This document shows positions 9,067-18,868 of a stretch of DNA of 64,000 nt, piece after piece. The stretch covers positions 248,001-312,000 of the forward strand of contig NZ_SOEO01000001.1 of assembly GCF_004365655.1 (NCBI RefSeq). The letters run 5' to 3'. The stretch's first letter is position 1; every line of letters starts with the position of its first letter. The stretch comes from Epilithonimonas xixisoli. Its GTDB lineage: Bacteria; Bacteroidota; Bacteroidia; Flavobacteriales; Weeksellaceae. The translations under genes were made by a program, and so were the position numbers. The notes below the pieces were generated by a model that saw nothing but the letters and a program-made list of their open reading frames with translations, made no database searches and had not been told where the DNA came from.

Positions 9067-9180
9067 CAGGAGCCGGGAACCTGCTCTCCGTTGCAATCTT
9101 TTTTGCATCACGATTGGTCAATCAAAAGTTCTCAAAGCCTACGCAAAAAAGGATTTCCTCTACGATCAGGGCTATGGGAT
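9067..9180 (+). repeat. Probable dispersed intergenic repeat (copy 1)
   Basis: The stretch begins GAGCCGGGAACCTGCTCTCC, contains CTCCGTTGCAATCTTTTTTGC, and later has GCAAAAAAGG and ATCAGGGCTATG. The TTTTTTGC and GCAAAAAA arms can pair. A second element with the same order of blocks lies at 15361-15460, so both look like copies of one flavobacterial intergenic element. It is not coding. Confidence 0.5.
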
Positions 9181-9264
9181 TCGATTATCTTCCAACTTCC
9201 CAAAATCATTTTCAACATTTCCCATCTTTATTCTTTTTACTTTTTTTCTTGTCTCTTTATTTTT

Positions 9265-10026
9265 TTAAATCCATCCCAACTTTGTCGCCATCGCACAAGC
9301 TTCCGTCATATTCCCGACGCGCAGTTTTTCAAGAACATTCTGTCGGTGCCGATTCACCGTATTGATGCTGATAAACAAAAGTTCCGCAATTTCTTTGCTT
9401 CGTTTTCCATCCTGAATCATCTTCAAAATTTCCTTTTCCCGAACCGATAAAAACGCAGAATTCCCAGCTTCCGTCTGATGAATCACCGAACCATTCGCTG
9501 TGTTGATAATCATCCCGTGATGAAGTGAAGAGTTCAGAAAATCAAAATGATAGAGACAAAGCGCCAGTTCTACATTTTTATCATTTGCGTTGGTGAAGTA
9601 AAACATCTTGTGGAGAATCGCTTTTTGGTTTAGATTGTCGGCAATTCTCAATCTGCTCACCACGCAATAATCTTTGTGCGCTTCAAAAGGAATCGTTTTG
9701 ATGAACTGAAAAAACTGAAGCTCCAGCAAATGTTTCTGCAAAACATCTTCATTATCTAATTTTGCAAAAAGTTCCTCTTCCCAAATGCTTTCAATCTCCT
9801 GAGTATCATCTTCCTGAAAAATATTTAATTCATCCGCTAACTTTCCCGAATAGACATAACTTTTATTATTTTGAAGGTCGCTCAGAACAGCAATTCCATT
9901 TTCCAATTCAACAAAATTTCGCGCCATTTCCTGACACTTTTTCAAATGCAGATTTTCGCTGTCAAAAACGTTAGAGAATTCTTGTTGCAGAAGTTTTTCG
10001 TTGAGGTCGGATTGGATGGTTTTCAT
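9265..10026 (-). CDS. LuxR-type HTH transcriptional regulator
   Basis: The product is 253 aa. The last 65 residues form a LuxR-type HTH: LSVREKEILKMIQDGKRSKE, then IAELLFISINTVNRHRQNVLEKL. The first 190 residues are a sensor-like region without clear motifs and with no receiver Asp triad, so it is not a classical response regulator. Such proteins in Bacteroidota often carry PAS-like input domains. It is monocistronic with about 240 nt of non-coding DNA on its downstream side. Confidence 0.8.
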   Translation of the reverse strand: MKTIQSDLNEKLLQQEFSNVFDSENLHLKKCQEMARNFVELENGIAVLSDLQNNKSYVYSGKLADELNIFQEDDTQEIESIWEEELFAKLDNEDVLQKHLLELQFFQFIKTIPFEAHKDYCVVSRLRIADNLNQKAILHKMFYFTNANDKNVELALCLYHFDFLNSSLHHGMIINTANGSVIHQTEAGNSAFLSVREKEILKMIQDGKRSKEIAELLFISINTVNRHRQNVLEKLRVGNMTEACAMATKLGWI

Positions 10027-10035
10027 TTTGATGTG

Positions 10036-10776
10036 CTAGAAGATCATTATCAATTTTCGACAATATTTATTCTTGTCGTATTCATATTTTTTACCAAAAC
10101 CCTCTTTATTAGGGACTTCTTTATAATCGTATCTAATGAAATCTCCAATAACCTTCGTCTTGTAATTAAAAGATTTTAATAATTTTAAATTCTGTAGATG
10201 ATAATACATTGGTACTATAAATTCAAAATATTTTAATTCTTTCTTTTCAAATACATAATAGTTTATAACATTATATCCGCCATATTCAAATCCAGCATCA
10301 ATCACTACTTTTCCATTTTCTAAAATTTGAGGAAAGTTATTAATCGTGTAGATTACTTCATTATCAGTATTAAATAATAAATAATTATTAACTTCGAATG
10401 CATCTATTTTGAAAATATAAAAGTTAGCTTTTTTATCGACTAATTTTATTTTGGTTTTTTCATCACAAAATGTAAGATTTGTAATACTATCTCTATCATA
10501 GTAATTTGAATTTATACAGTGTTCTGTTATTTTATTTGGATATTTTTTTTGAAATATTTTATTTAGTTCTATATTTTCATTAGTCTTGACTTTATCTTTT
10601 TGTATTGTGTCCTTATCAGTTATATTGTAGTTTTCAAGACTTAAAAATTTTAGATTCATTCTGGTATTTGAATTTATACTATAATCAAATTCTTCACAGT
10701 TAAGTTTTGGTAAATCAGATTGACCATATATATTTAAATGAATAAAAAGGATTAATAAAATTGATAAGTTTTTCAT
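10036..10776 (-). CDS. Secreted protein of unknown function
   Basis: The start at 10776 gives 246 aa with a signal peptide (MKNLSILLILFIHLNIYGQ). The longer frame to 10887 only adds a non-signal leader. The mature part is Lys/Asn/Tyr-rich with beta-prone segments and no motif I recognise. It reads in the same direction as the LuxR-type gene, whose start lies 9 nt beyond its stop, so the two could be co-transcribed. The gene is A+T-richer than its neighbours. Confidence 0.6.
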   Translation of the reverse strand: MKNLSILLILFIHLNIYGQSDLPKLNCEEFDYSINSNTRMNLKFLSLENYNITDKDTIQKDKVKTNENIELNKIFQKKYPNKITEHCINSNYYDRDSITNLTFCDEKTKIKLVDKKANFYIFKIDAFEVNNYLLFNTDNEVIYTINNFPQILENGKVVIDAGFEYGGYNVINYYVFEKKELKYFEFIVPMYYHLQNLKLLKSFNYKTKVIGDFIRYDYKEVPNKEGFGKKYEYDKNKYCRKLIMIF

Positions 10777-10886
10777 AGTTATAACATTTTGCAATATTTC
10801 AAATGTGTAAATAAATTGGTTATAAATCAGTATTGATTCCTGAGTTTTAAGCTTGTAAATTTGCCCATTATCAAAGTAAAAATACA

Positions 10887-11447
10887 ATGAATAATCTGAA
10901 CGAAAAAGAAAAAATGTTGAGCGGAGAAATATATGATGCTTCCGATAAACATCTCATCAAAGAAAGAAATCTTTCCAAAGATCTCTGTTTTGAATACAAT
11001 CATCTCCAACCTTCAAAACTCAAGGAGAGAAAAGCATTAATCAAAAAACTCTTCGGCAAAACCGAGAAAATGTTCCACATCGAGCAACCTTTTTACTGCG
11101 ACTACGGCTACAATATCGAGATTGGCGAAAATTTCTACACCAACGTGAATGTCGTGATTCTGGATTGTGCAAAAGTCACTTTCGGAGACAACGTGATGAT
11201 TGCGCCCAACTGCGGATTCTACACAGCCGGACATCCATTCGACGTCGAACAACGCAACAAAGCTTTGGAATATGCCTATCCAATCACGGTTGGAAACAAT
11301 GTTTGGATTGGCGCTGGCTGCAGCATTCTTCCAGGTGTTACAATTGGAGATAACACCGTCATCGGCGCTGGAAGTGTGGTGACAAAAGATATTCCGTCCA
11401 ATGTTTTGGCGGTTGGAAATCCTTGCAAAGTCATCAGGGAAATTTAA
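10887..11447 (+). CDS. Maltose/galactoside O-acetyltransferase-like enzyme
   Basis: The 186-aa protein belongs to the left-handed beta-helix acetyltransferases. There is an N-terminal helical Maa-type segment (EKMLSGEIYDASDKHLIKER), then hexapeptide turns, and the diagnostic TAGHPFDVEQRNK with the catalytic His, followed by NVWIGAGCSILPGVTIGDN and VIGAGSVVTKDIPSNVLAVG. It transfers acetyl from acetyl-CoA to sugar hydroxyls and is cytoplasmic. A terminator follows at 11470-11506. Confidence 0.88.
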   Translation: MNNLNEKEKMLSGEIYDASDKHLIKERNLSKDLCFEYNHLQPSKLKERKALIKKLFGKTEKMFHIEQPFYCDYGYNIEIGENFYTNVNVVILDCAKVTFGDNVMIAPNCGFYTAGHPFDVEQRNKALEYAYPITVGNNVWIGAGCSILPGVTIGDNTVIGAGSVVTKDIPSNVLAVGNPCKVIREI

Positions 11448-11469
11448 TTTTTTTAATTAAATAAAATAA

Positions 11470-11506
11470 AAACCTCTCAGAAAATTAGATTTGAGAGGTT
11501 TTTTTT
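11470..11506. terminator. Terminator between the acetyltransferase gene and ligA
   Basis: AACCTCTC pairs with GAGAGGTT around a 13-nt loop and is followed by T8 on plus and preceded by A-rich DNA. It can serve both convergent genes. Confidence 0.75.
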
Positions 11507-11573
11507 AAATTGAAAAACAGATTCTAAAAATTGATCTTTCTAAATCATCGAATCAAAAAATCTGTCTCTATTC

Positions 11574-13646
<2,073 letters not shown>

Positions 13647-13663
13647 CTATGAAATTTTGAATA

Positions 13664-14410
13664 ATGAAGAAAGTATTTTGCCTTTTATTTCTCACAACGA
13701 CTATGTTTATCAACGCTCAAACAAAAATCATCGCCCATCGTGGGTTTTTCCAATCAAATCCGCCAACGTCTGAAAACTCTATCCAAGCCTTAGAAAATGC
13801 ACAAAAGCTGAAAGTTTACGGTTCAGAATTCGATGTTCATATGACAAGGGACGGAGAATTGGTGATTTACCACGACGAACATCACGGAAAAATGGAAATT
13901 GCGGAAACCAATTTTTCTGATTTAAGAAAACTGAAATTATCCAACGGAGAACAACTTCCAACTTTGAAAGATTATCTGAAACAAGGGAAAAAAGATACGT
14001 CCGTCAAATTAATCATCGAAATCAAACCCACCAAATCCAAAGAACGTGAAAACGAAATGGTCACCAAAGTTCTGAAAACCGTAAAAGACCTCGGACTCGA
14101 TCACCAAAGCGATTACATCTCATTCAGTCTTAATATTTGTAAAGAAATTAAGAAACAAAATTCGTCTGCAAAAGTTCAATATTTGGAAGGGAATCTTTCG
14201 CCAAAGCAAATCAAAGAAGAAGGCTTGGACGGATTGGATTATCATTACAGCGTTTTTCAGAAGAATCCGACTTGGATTTCGGAAGCCAATTCTCTTGGTT
14301 TGATTACCAATTCCTGGACTGTAAATGATGTTAAAATCTACGAAGAACTCAAAAATCAAGGAATCAATTTTATTACGACTAATATTCCCGACCAATTGAA
14401 AGATAAATAA
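13664..14410 (+). CDS. Secreted glycerophosphodiester phosphodiesterase
   Basis: The 248-aa protein has a signal peptide (residues 1-18, ending FINAQ), then IIAHRGFF with the catalytic-site His, ENSIQALENA, and SEFDVHMTRDGELVIYHDEH, the metal-binding and second-His motif of GDPD enzymes. The C-terminal SWTVNDVKIYEELKNQGINF closes the TIM barrel. It hydrolyses glycerophosphodiesters to glycerol-3-phosphate in the periplasm. It is divergent from ligA. Confidence 0.92.
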   Translation: MKKVFCLLFLTTTMFINAQTKIIAHRGFFQSNPPTSENSIQALENAQKLKVYGSEFDVHMTRDGELVIYHDEHHGKMEIAETNFSDLRKLKLSNGEQLPTLKDYLKQGKKDTSVKLIIEIKPTKSKERENEMVTKVLKTVKDLGLDHQSDYISFSLNICKEIKKQNSSAKVQYLEGNLSPKQIKEEGLDGLDYHYSVFQKNPTWISEANSLGLITNSWTVNDVKIYEELKNQGINFITTNIPDQLKDK

Positions 14411-14437
14411 AGGATTTTTTCTTAATTCAAAAATACT

Positions 14438-14540
14438 TCGAGAGCCTTAGTGTTACAGTTCTAATATTAATTTTTGTCACATTGAACTTGTCGAAATATC
14501 CAAACATTGTCAGTCTGAGGCTCTCGAAGATTTTTTATAG
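14438..14540. repeat. Inverted-repeat intergenic element
   Basis: CTTCGAGAGCCT and AGGCTCTCGAAG are perfect 12-bp arms about 75 nt apart, with GTCACATTGAACTTGTCGAA between them. This is typical of the TTCGA-rich dispersed repeats common in flavobacterial intergenic DNA. It may also act as a terminator for the upstream GDPD gene. Confidence 0.6.
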
Positions 14541-14639
14541 AATCTCTCAATGATAAACTTGTATTAAATCATAAGACTTTATTCGGATTTTAAACGTGTG
14601 TTTGGTAAATTTGCCCCTTCAAATTTTATATATCAGATT

Positions 14640-15353
14640 ATGAATCTTAAAGGTAAAAATGCCATTATCACTGGCGGTGGAAGAGGACTTGGAAAAGCTG
14701 TAGCTCAGATTCTTGCCAAAGAAGGTGTGAATGTTGGTATCACAGGAAGAAACGAAAATTATCTAAAAATAGCAGCCAACGAACTGAAACAAACCGGCGT
14801 AAAAGTAGCTTACGCAGTTTTCAGTGTTGATAACGAATTAGAAGTAAAAGCCGGAATCGAATCTTTGGCAAATGAATTAGGCGGAATCGATATTTTGGTC
14901 AACAATGCAGGAATTGGCGACTTTGGAAGCATCGAGGAAATGCCGTCCGAGACGTGGGAACAAGTGATTCATACCAATCTTTTCGGTGTTTATTACACAG
15001 CGAAAGCTGTTTATCCGTTTTTGAAAGAAAAAGGACAAGGTGACATCGTGAATGTCGCTTCCACAGCTGGTTTGAAAGGCGGACCCAATATGTCGGCTTA
15101 TGCGGCTTCCAAAGCAGCAGTCGTTTCTCTCTCGCAGTCGATGATGGCGGAATGGAGAAAGCAGAATATCCGTGTCATTACATTGACACCGAGTACAATT
15201 GCTTCCGATATGAGCATCAACGGTGGTTTGACAGACGGTAATCCGGACAAAGTTCTTCAGCCGGAAGATTTCGCAGAATGGGTGAGAGATATCCTGAAAA
15301 TGAACCGCAGAGCAATGATTGCCAGTGCGTCAATTTTCTCAACCAATCCATAA
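14640..15353 (+). CDS. SDR-family oxidoreductase (3-ketoacyl reductase-like)
   Basis: The start at 14640 gives 237 aa. The upstream frame to 14598 runs through a -7-like TAAATTTG at 14606-14613, so it is rejected. TGGGRGLG (residues 10-17), NNAGIG, the Ser of NVASTAGLKG and YAASK form a complete classical SDR active site of the FabG kind. The enzyme should reduce a keto group with NADPH in the cytosol. The genomic position (isolated) does not suggest the housekeeping fabG. Confidence 0.88.
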   Translation: MNLKGKNAIITGGGRGLGKAVAQILAKEGVNVGITGRNENYLKIAANELKQTGVKVAYAVFSVDNELEVKAGIESLANELGGIDILVNNAGIGDFGSIEEMPSETWEQVIHTNLFGVYYTAKAVYPFLKEKGQGDIVNVASTAGLKGGPNMSAYAASKAAVVSLSQSMMAEWRKQNIRVITLTPSTIASDMSINGGLTDGNPDKVLQPEDFAEWVRDILKMNRRAMIASASIFSTNP

Positions 15354-15360
15354 AATAATA

Positions 15361-15465
15361 ATGATGGCAGCTTTTCCGCCCTCCGTTCCCGCTATTTTTT
15401 GCCGAGGCTAAGGCCATACAAAAAATGAGCTCCACTCAGGTCGGGCTGCGAGCAATTCGATGTTA
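15361..15465 (+). repeat. Probable dispersed intergenic repeat (copy 2)
   Basis: The order CCGCCCTCCGTTCCCGC, TTTTTTGC, GCCATACAAAAAATGAGC, TCAGGTCGGGCTGCG matches the order of blocks in the element at 9067-9180. The T6/A6 arms can pair. It is non-coding and starts 8 nt after the SDR stop. Confidence 0.5.
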
Positions 15466-15505
15466 TAACCCTTTCAGAATTTCAAACTCTGAAAGGGTTT
15501 TTTAT
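15466..15505 (+). terminator. Terminator after the SDR gene
   Basis: AACCCTTTCAGA and TCTGAAAGGGTT are near-perfect arms followed by T6. It is a strong rho-independent terminator about 115 nt after the SDR stop. Confidence 0.85.
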
Positions 15506-15651
15506 TAATGCAAAACGACTTTTTTCCATTAATAAAATTAAAACTGTAACAATCCAAATCAATCAGAAATAGTAAAATCTAATATTTACATAATTTCCAT
15601 TATCATTTTTTTATTCATAATTCTTATCTTTATCGAAATCAAATAAAAGAT

Positions 15652-17220
15652 ATGAAGAGACACTCATTTATCGCAATGTCGGCTGTGTTTTTTGCCGCTC
15701 AGATTACATTAGTCAATGCCCAAACCAAATCCGAAGAAAAACTAAATCCCATCGTTCAAAACTTTGTGAATGAGGCGAATAATAATTCCCAACTGGAAGA
15801 TATGGCTTTTGAACTTCTGGACGGCATAGGTCCTCGTCTAGTAGGAACGCCGGAAATGCTGAAGTCTAATGAATGGAGCGCCGATAAGTTGAAATCGTGG
15901 GGAATAGATGCCAATCTTCAGCAATTTGGAACGTGGAAAGGCTGGCAGCGTGGAACTACGCACGTGGATATGGTCTATCCAAGAACCAAAAGCTTATCCG
16001 CAACACAATTGGCTTGGAGCCCTGCTACCAAAAAAGCGGTAGAAGCAGAAGTCGTAGTTCTTCCAAAAGTATCTTCCAAGGCCGAGTTTGACAAATGGTT
16101 GCCATCTGCAAAAGGGAAAATTGTTTTGATGGCGCAATATCAAAAAATTGGTCGTTCGGATGAGCAGATCAAGGAATTTGCAACGCCGGAACTTTACGAT
16201 AAACTGAAAGCAGACAAAGACAAAGCGAGAAAAGACTTTGCAGATTACATCAAAAATATTGGCTATGATAATTCAACATTGCCAGAAGCATTAGAAAAAG
16301 CGGGAGCTGCAGGTATTGCGATTTCCAACTGGACAGGCATTCATAGCACCAATCGGATTTTCGGGGCTAAAACCAAATCTATCCCAATGTTCGATATCGA
16401 ATTGGAAGATTACGGAATGCTTTACAGAATGGCGGAAAAAGGCGCAAAACCAAGAATCAAGGTGGATGCGCAATCCAAAGTTTTGCCAGAAGCCAAATCC
16501 TTCAATACCATCGGAATGATAAAAGGCTCAGAAAAACCAAATGAATATGTGATTCTTTCTGCTCACCTGGATTCTTGGGACGGCGCTCAAGGCGCAACGG
16601 ACAACGGAACAGGAACGCTGACGATGCTGGAAACAATGAGAATCCTCAAAAAATATTATCCTAATCCAAAGCGTACCATCGTGGTTGGACTTTGGGGAAG
16701 CGAAGAACAAGGCTTGAACGGTTCCAGAGGTTTTGTGGCAGACAATCCGGAAATCATCAAAGGAACTCAAGCGGTTTTCAATCAAGACAACGGAACGGGT
16801 AGAGTGGTGGATATCAGCGGACAGGGATTCAAAGATTCTTACGCATACATCGGAAAATGGCTGGATGCCGTTCCTAAAAAAGTGAAAGACCATATCAAAA
16901 CCAACTTCCCGGGAATGCCTGGCGGAGGCGGTTCGGATCACGCTTCTTTTGTAGCAGCGGGCGTTCCAGGATTTTCTTTGAGTTCCCTCAATTGGGGCTA
17001 CTTCGGTTACACTTGGCACACAACCAAAGACACGTATGACAAAATTGTTTTTGATGAATTGAAGAATAATGTGATTCTGACAGCAACTTTAGCCTATATG
17101 GCTTCGGAAGATCCAGAATTCACCAGCCGTGAAAAGCGAGTGATGCCAAACAATGAAAAAGGCGAAACCGTAAAATGGCCGGAACTGAGAGAACCTAGAA
17201 GAAGTAGTAAGGATTATTAA
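15652..17220 (+). CDS. Secreted M28-family metallopeptidase
   Basis: The 522-aa protein has a signal peptide (residues 1-23, VNAQ end), a PA-like insert (about residues 120-260) and an M28 catalytic domain. The zinc-site motifs are in order: AHLDSWDGAQGATDNGTG (His and bridging Asp), GSEEQGLNGSRG (Glu pair), FNQDNGTG (Asp) and WHTTKDTYDKI (His). It is probably an exported aminopeptidase or carboxypeptidase releasing amino acids from peptides. It stands alone, with a terminator at 17275-17311. Confidence 0.9.
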   Translation: MKRHSFIAMSAVFFAAQITLVNAQTKSEEKLNPIVQNFVNEANNNSQLEDMAFELLDGIGPRLVGTPEMLKSNEWSADKLKSWGIDANLQQFGTWKGWQRGTTHVDMVYPRTKSLSATQLAWSPATKKAVEAEVVVLPKVSSKAEFDKWLPSAKGKIVLMAQYQKIGRSDEQIKEFATPELYDKLKADKDKARKDFADYIKNIGYDNSTLPEALEKAGAAGIAISNWTGIHSTNRIFGAKTKSIPMFDIELEDYGMLYRMAEKGAKPRIKVDAQSKVLPEAKSFNTIGMIKGSEKPNEYVILSAHLDSWDGAQGATDNGTGTLTMLETMRILKKYYPNPKRTIVVGLWGSEEQGLNGSRGFVADNPEIIKGTQAVFNQDNGTGRVVDISGQGFKDSYAYIGKWLDAVPKKVKDHIKTNFPGMPGGGGSDHASFVAAGVPGFSLSSLNWGYFGYTWHTTKDTYDKIVFDELKNNVILTATLAYMASEDPEFTSREKRVMPNNEKGETVKWPELREPRRSSKDY

Positions 17221-17274
17221 TCTTACAGAAATTAGAAGTAAGAGTTTAGAAATTAGACCCAACTTTAAATTAAT

Positions 17275-17311
17275 AAGCAAAGCGACAAATTATTTGTCGC
17301 TTTGCTGTTTT
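17275..17311. terminator. Terminator between the peptidase and monooxygenase genes
   Basis: AGCAAAGCGACAAA and TTTGTCGCTTTGCT form a perfect 14-bp stem followed by G and T5. It sits between convergent genes. Confidence 0.85.
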
Positions 17312-17353
17312 TATGCTAGATGTTTAATTGAAATTTACTTGAAGAATCTATTT

Positions 17354-18808
17354 TTATTCTAATGACTCTTTCCGTTTCAAAACCTTTCCGCGTGGTTCAT
17401 TGCCTTCATAGAGTGCAATGTCAGAATGTAAAAATTGAGCGGCTGCGGCAGAATCTTCCACTTTTACCGAACTTCTTTCTATCATTTCGGATTCGAATGG
17501 ATTTAATACGCTTTCACGAAGTCCTTTTTCTCTCCAATTTGACTTGGGTTGGCATTGTTTGGAGATGGAGCGAGCCAAGGATAAAGCATCCAGCAAAGCC
17601 TGATTGGCACCTTGTCCTTTGAACGGACTCATCGGGTGGGCAGCATCACCGATTAAGGTGGCTTTCCCAAAAGTTTTCATTAATTCCGGATTCAGTAATT
17701 CTCTGTCATAAACAGGATATCCGGAAACTTGGTTAGCTAAAGTCGCTTCCAGAATTTGCGGAATTGGTTTGTGCCAATTTGTTCGTAGGATGGCTTCTGC
17801 TTTCAGTGCTTCTGAGCCTTTTGCGCTTAATATTTTAGCATCTTCCTCAGACATCGGGAAACTCAATTGCCACATGATGGAATCTTTATCAAAAGGCATG
17901 ATATAAATCCGTTCGTTACCATTTGCTGTCTGGAAAACTGTTGCCGAATCCAGCAGAAAATTATCAGTATTTTCTAAAGCATTCAAAGAGCAAATTCCTA
18001 AAATCACAATACAACCTAAGTAACGCAAAGGTGAATGGTCATCATTAATCAATATATTTCGCACGGCACTTCGGATACCATCTGCACCGACAATCAAATC
18101 TGCTTTTTCAGTTTTTAATTCATTATTGATTTGAAAGTTGAGGTCTATTTTACCATCGTTATTTTCATTAAAATCAATGAGTTGATAACCCCATTTTATC
18201 TTGTCATTACCACCTAATTGCTCAATGAATGCTGAACGGAGCGATTGTCTGGCAATATGGATATTGGTTTTTTTAGGACTAGCCTTTGTTGAATTTTCCA
18301 TCCATTTTCGCATTCCCCATTCAGCAACCACTTTTCCGTCGGTTGTATGTACCAAATGTCGGGTAGAAACCACACCTTGTTCCAAATTAGAAATTCCGAA
18401 TCCGTCAATCACTTTGCTGGCTTGCTGTAATGTAAGTCCGTAACCTTGAGAACGTTCATTAAAACTATTATCCCGCTCATAGATGGTAAACGGAATCCCA
18501 CGGTGCAGACAAGCCACAGCCAATGCAACACCACCAATTCCCCCACCGACGATGGCAACGTGAGGTAGATTTTCGGTATCTGGAGCTGGAAACGCATCAG
18601 CAGAAATCAATCCCGAACCAGAACAGTCGGAACAAGTGTAATGATGTGCCATCGGACGAGTAGGAGCAGTTCCTTCGCCGTTGGTTTTTTCAAAATGTTC
18701 CAGTTCAGATTGGTAGCGGAGTTTTACACTTTTTTTGATTCTTCGCTTCTGTTTCCCGAGACCCTGGCATGCTTTGCAAATGGTAAAACAAGGTGTTTTG
18801 ATTGGCAT
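17354..18808 (-). CDS. FAD-dependent monooxygenase with an N-terminal zinc-finger-like segment
   Basis: The product is 484 aa. Residues 80 onward form a PHBH-type flavoprotein monooxygenase: VAIVGGGIGGVALAVACLHR (Rossmann), VGADGIRSAVR (DG motif) and GDAAHPMSPFKGQGANQALL (GD motif). This layout is shared with TetX and aromatic hydroxylases. Unusually, the first 70 residues hold CKACQGLG and CSDCSGSG, a DnaJ-like zinc-binding pattern with a basic linker. No break suggests an assembly fusion. Substrate unknown. Resistance to tetracycline should not be assumed. Confidence 0.85.
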   Translation of the reverse strand: MPIKTPCFTICKACQGLGKQKRRIKKSVKLRYQSELEHFEKTNGEGTAPTRPMAHHYTCSDCSGSGLISADAFPAPDTENLPHVAIVGGGIGGVALAVACLHRGIPFTIYERDNSFNERSQGYGLTLQQASKVIDGFGISNLEQGVVSTRHLVHTTDGKVVAEWGMRKWMENSTKASPKKTNIHIARQSLRSAFIEQLGGNDKIKWGYQLIDFNENNDGKIDLNFQINNELKTEKADLIVGADGIRSAVRNILINDDHSPLRYLGCIVILGICSLNALENTDNFLLDSATVFQTANGNERIYIMPFDKDSIMWQLSFPMSEEDAKILSAKGSEALKAEAILRTNWHKPIPQILEATLANQVSGYPVYDRELLNPELMKTFGKATLIGDAAHPMSPFKGQGANQALLDALSLARSISKQCQPKSNWREKGLRESVLNPFESEMIERSSVKVEDSAAAAQFLHSDIALYEGNEPRGKVLKRKESLE

Positions 18809-18868
18809 ATTTTGGTGTTCGCAAGTACAAACTTAATAAAATGAATGTAATTTCAATTTTGATGTGGG

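Noticed and set aside
8708-9268. Plus frame of 186 codons overlapping the CEYC gene and the repeat
   Set aside because: Arg/Pro/Gln-rich shadow frame crossing the stop of the real gene and a non-coding repeat.
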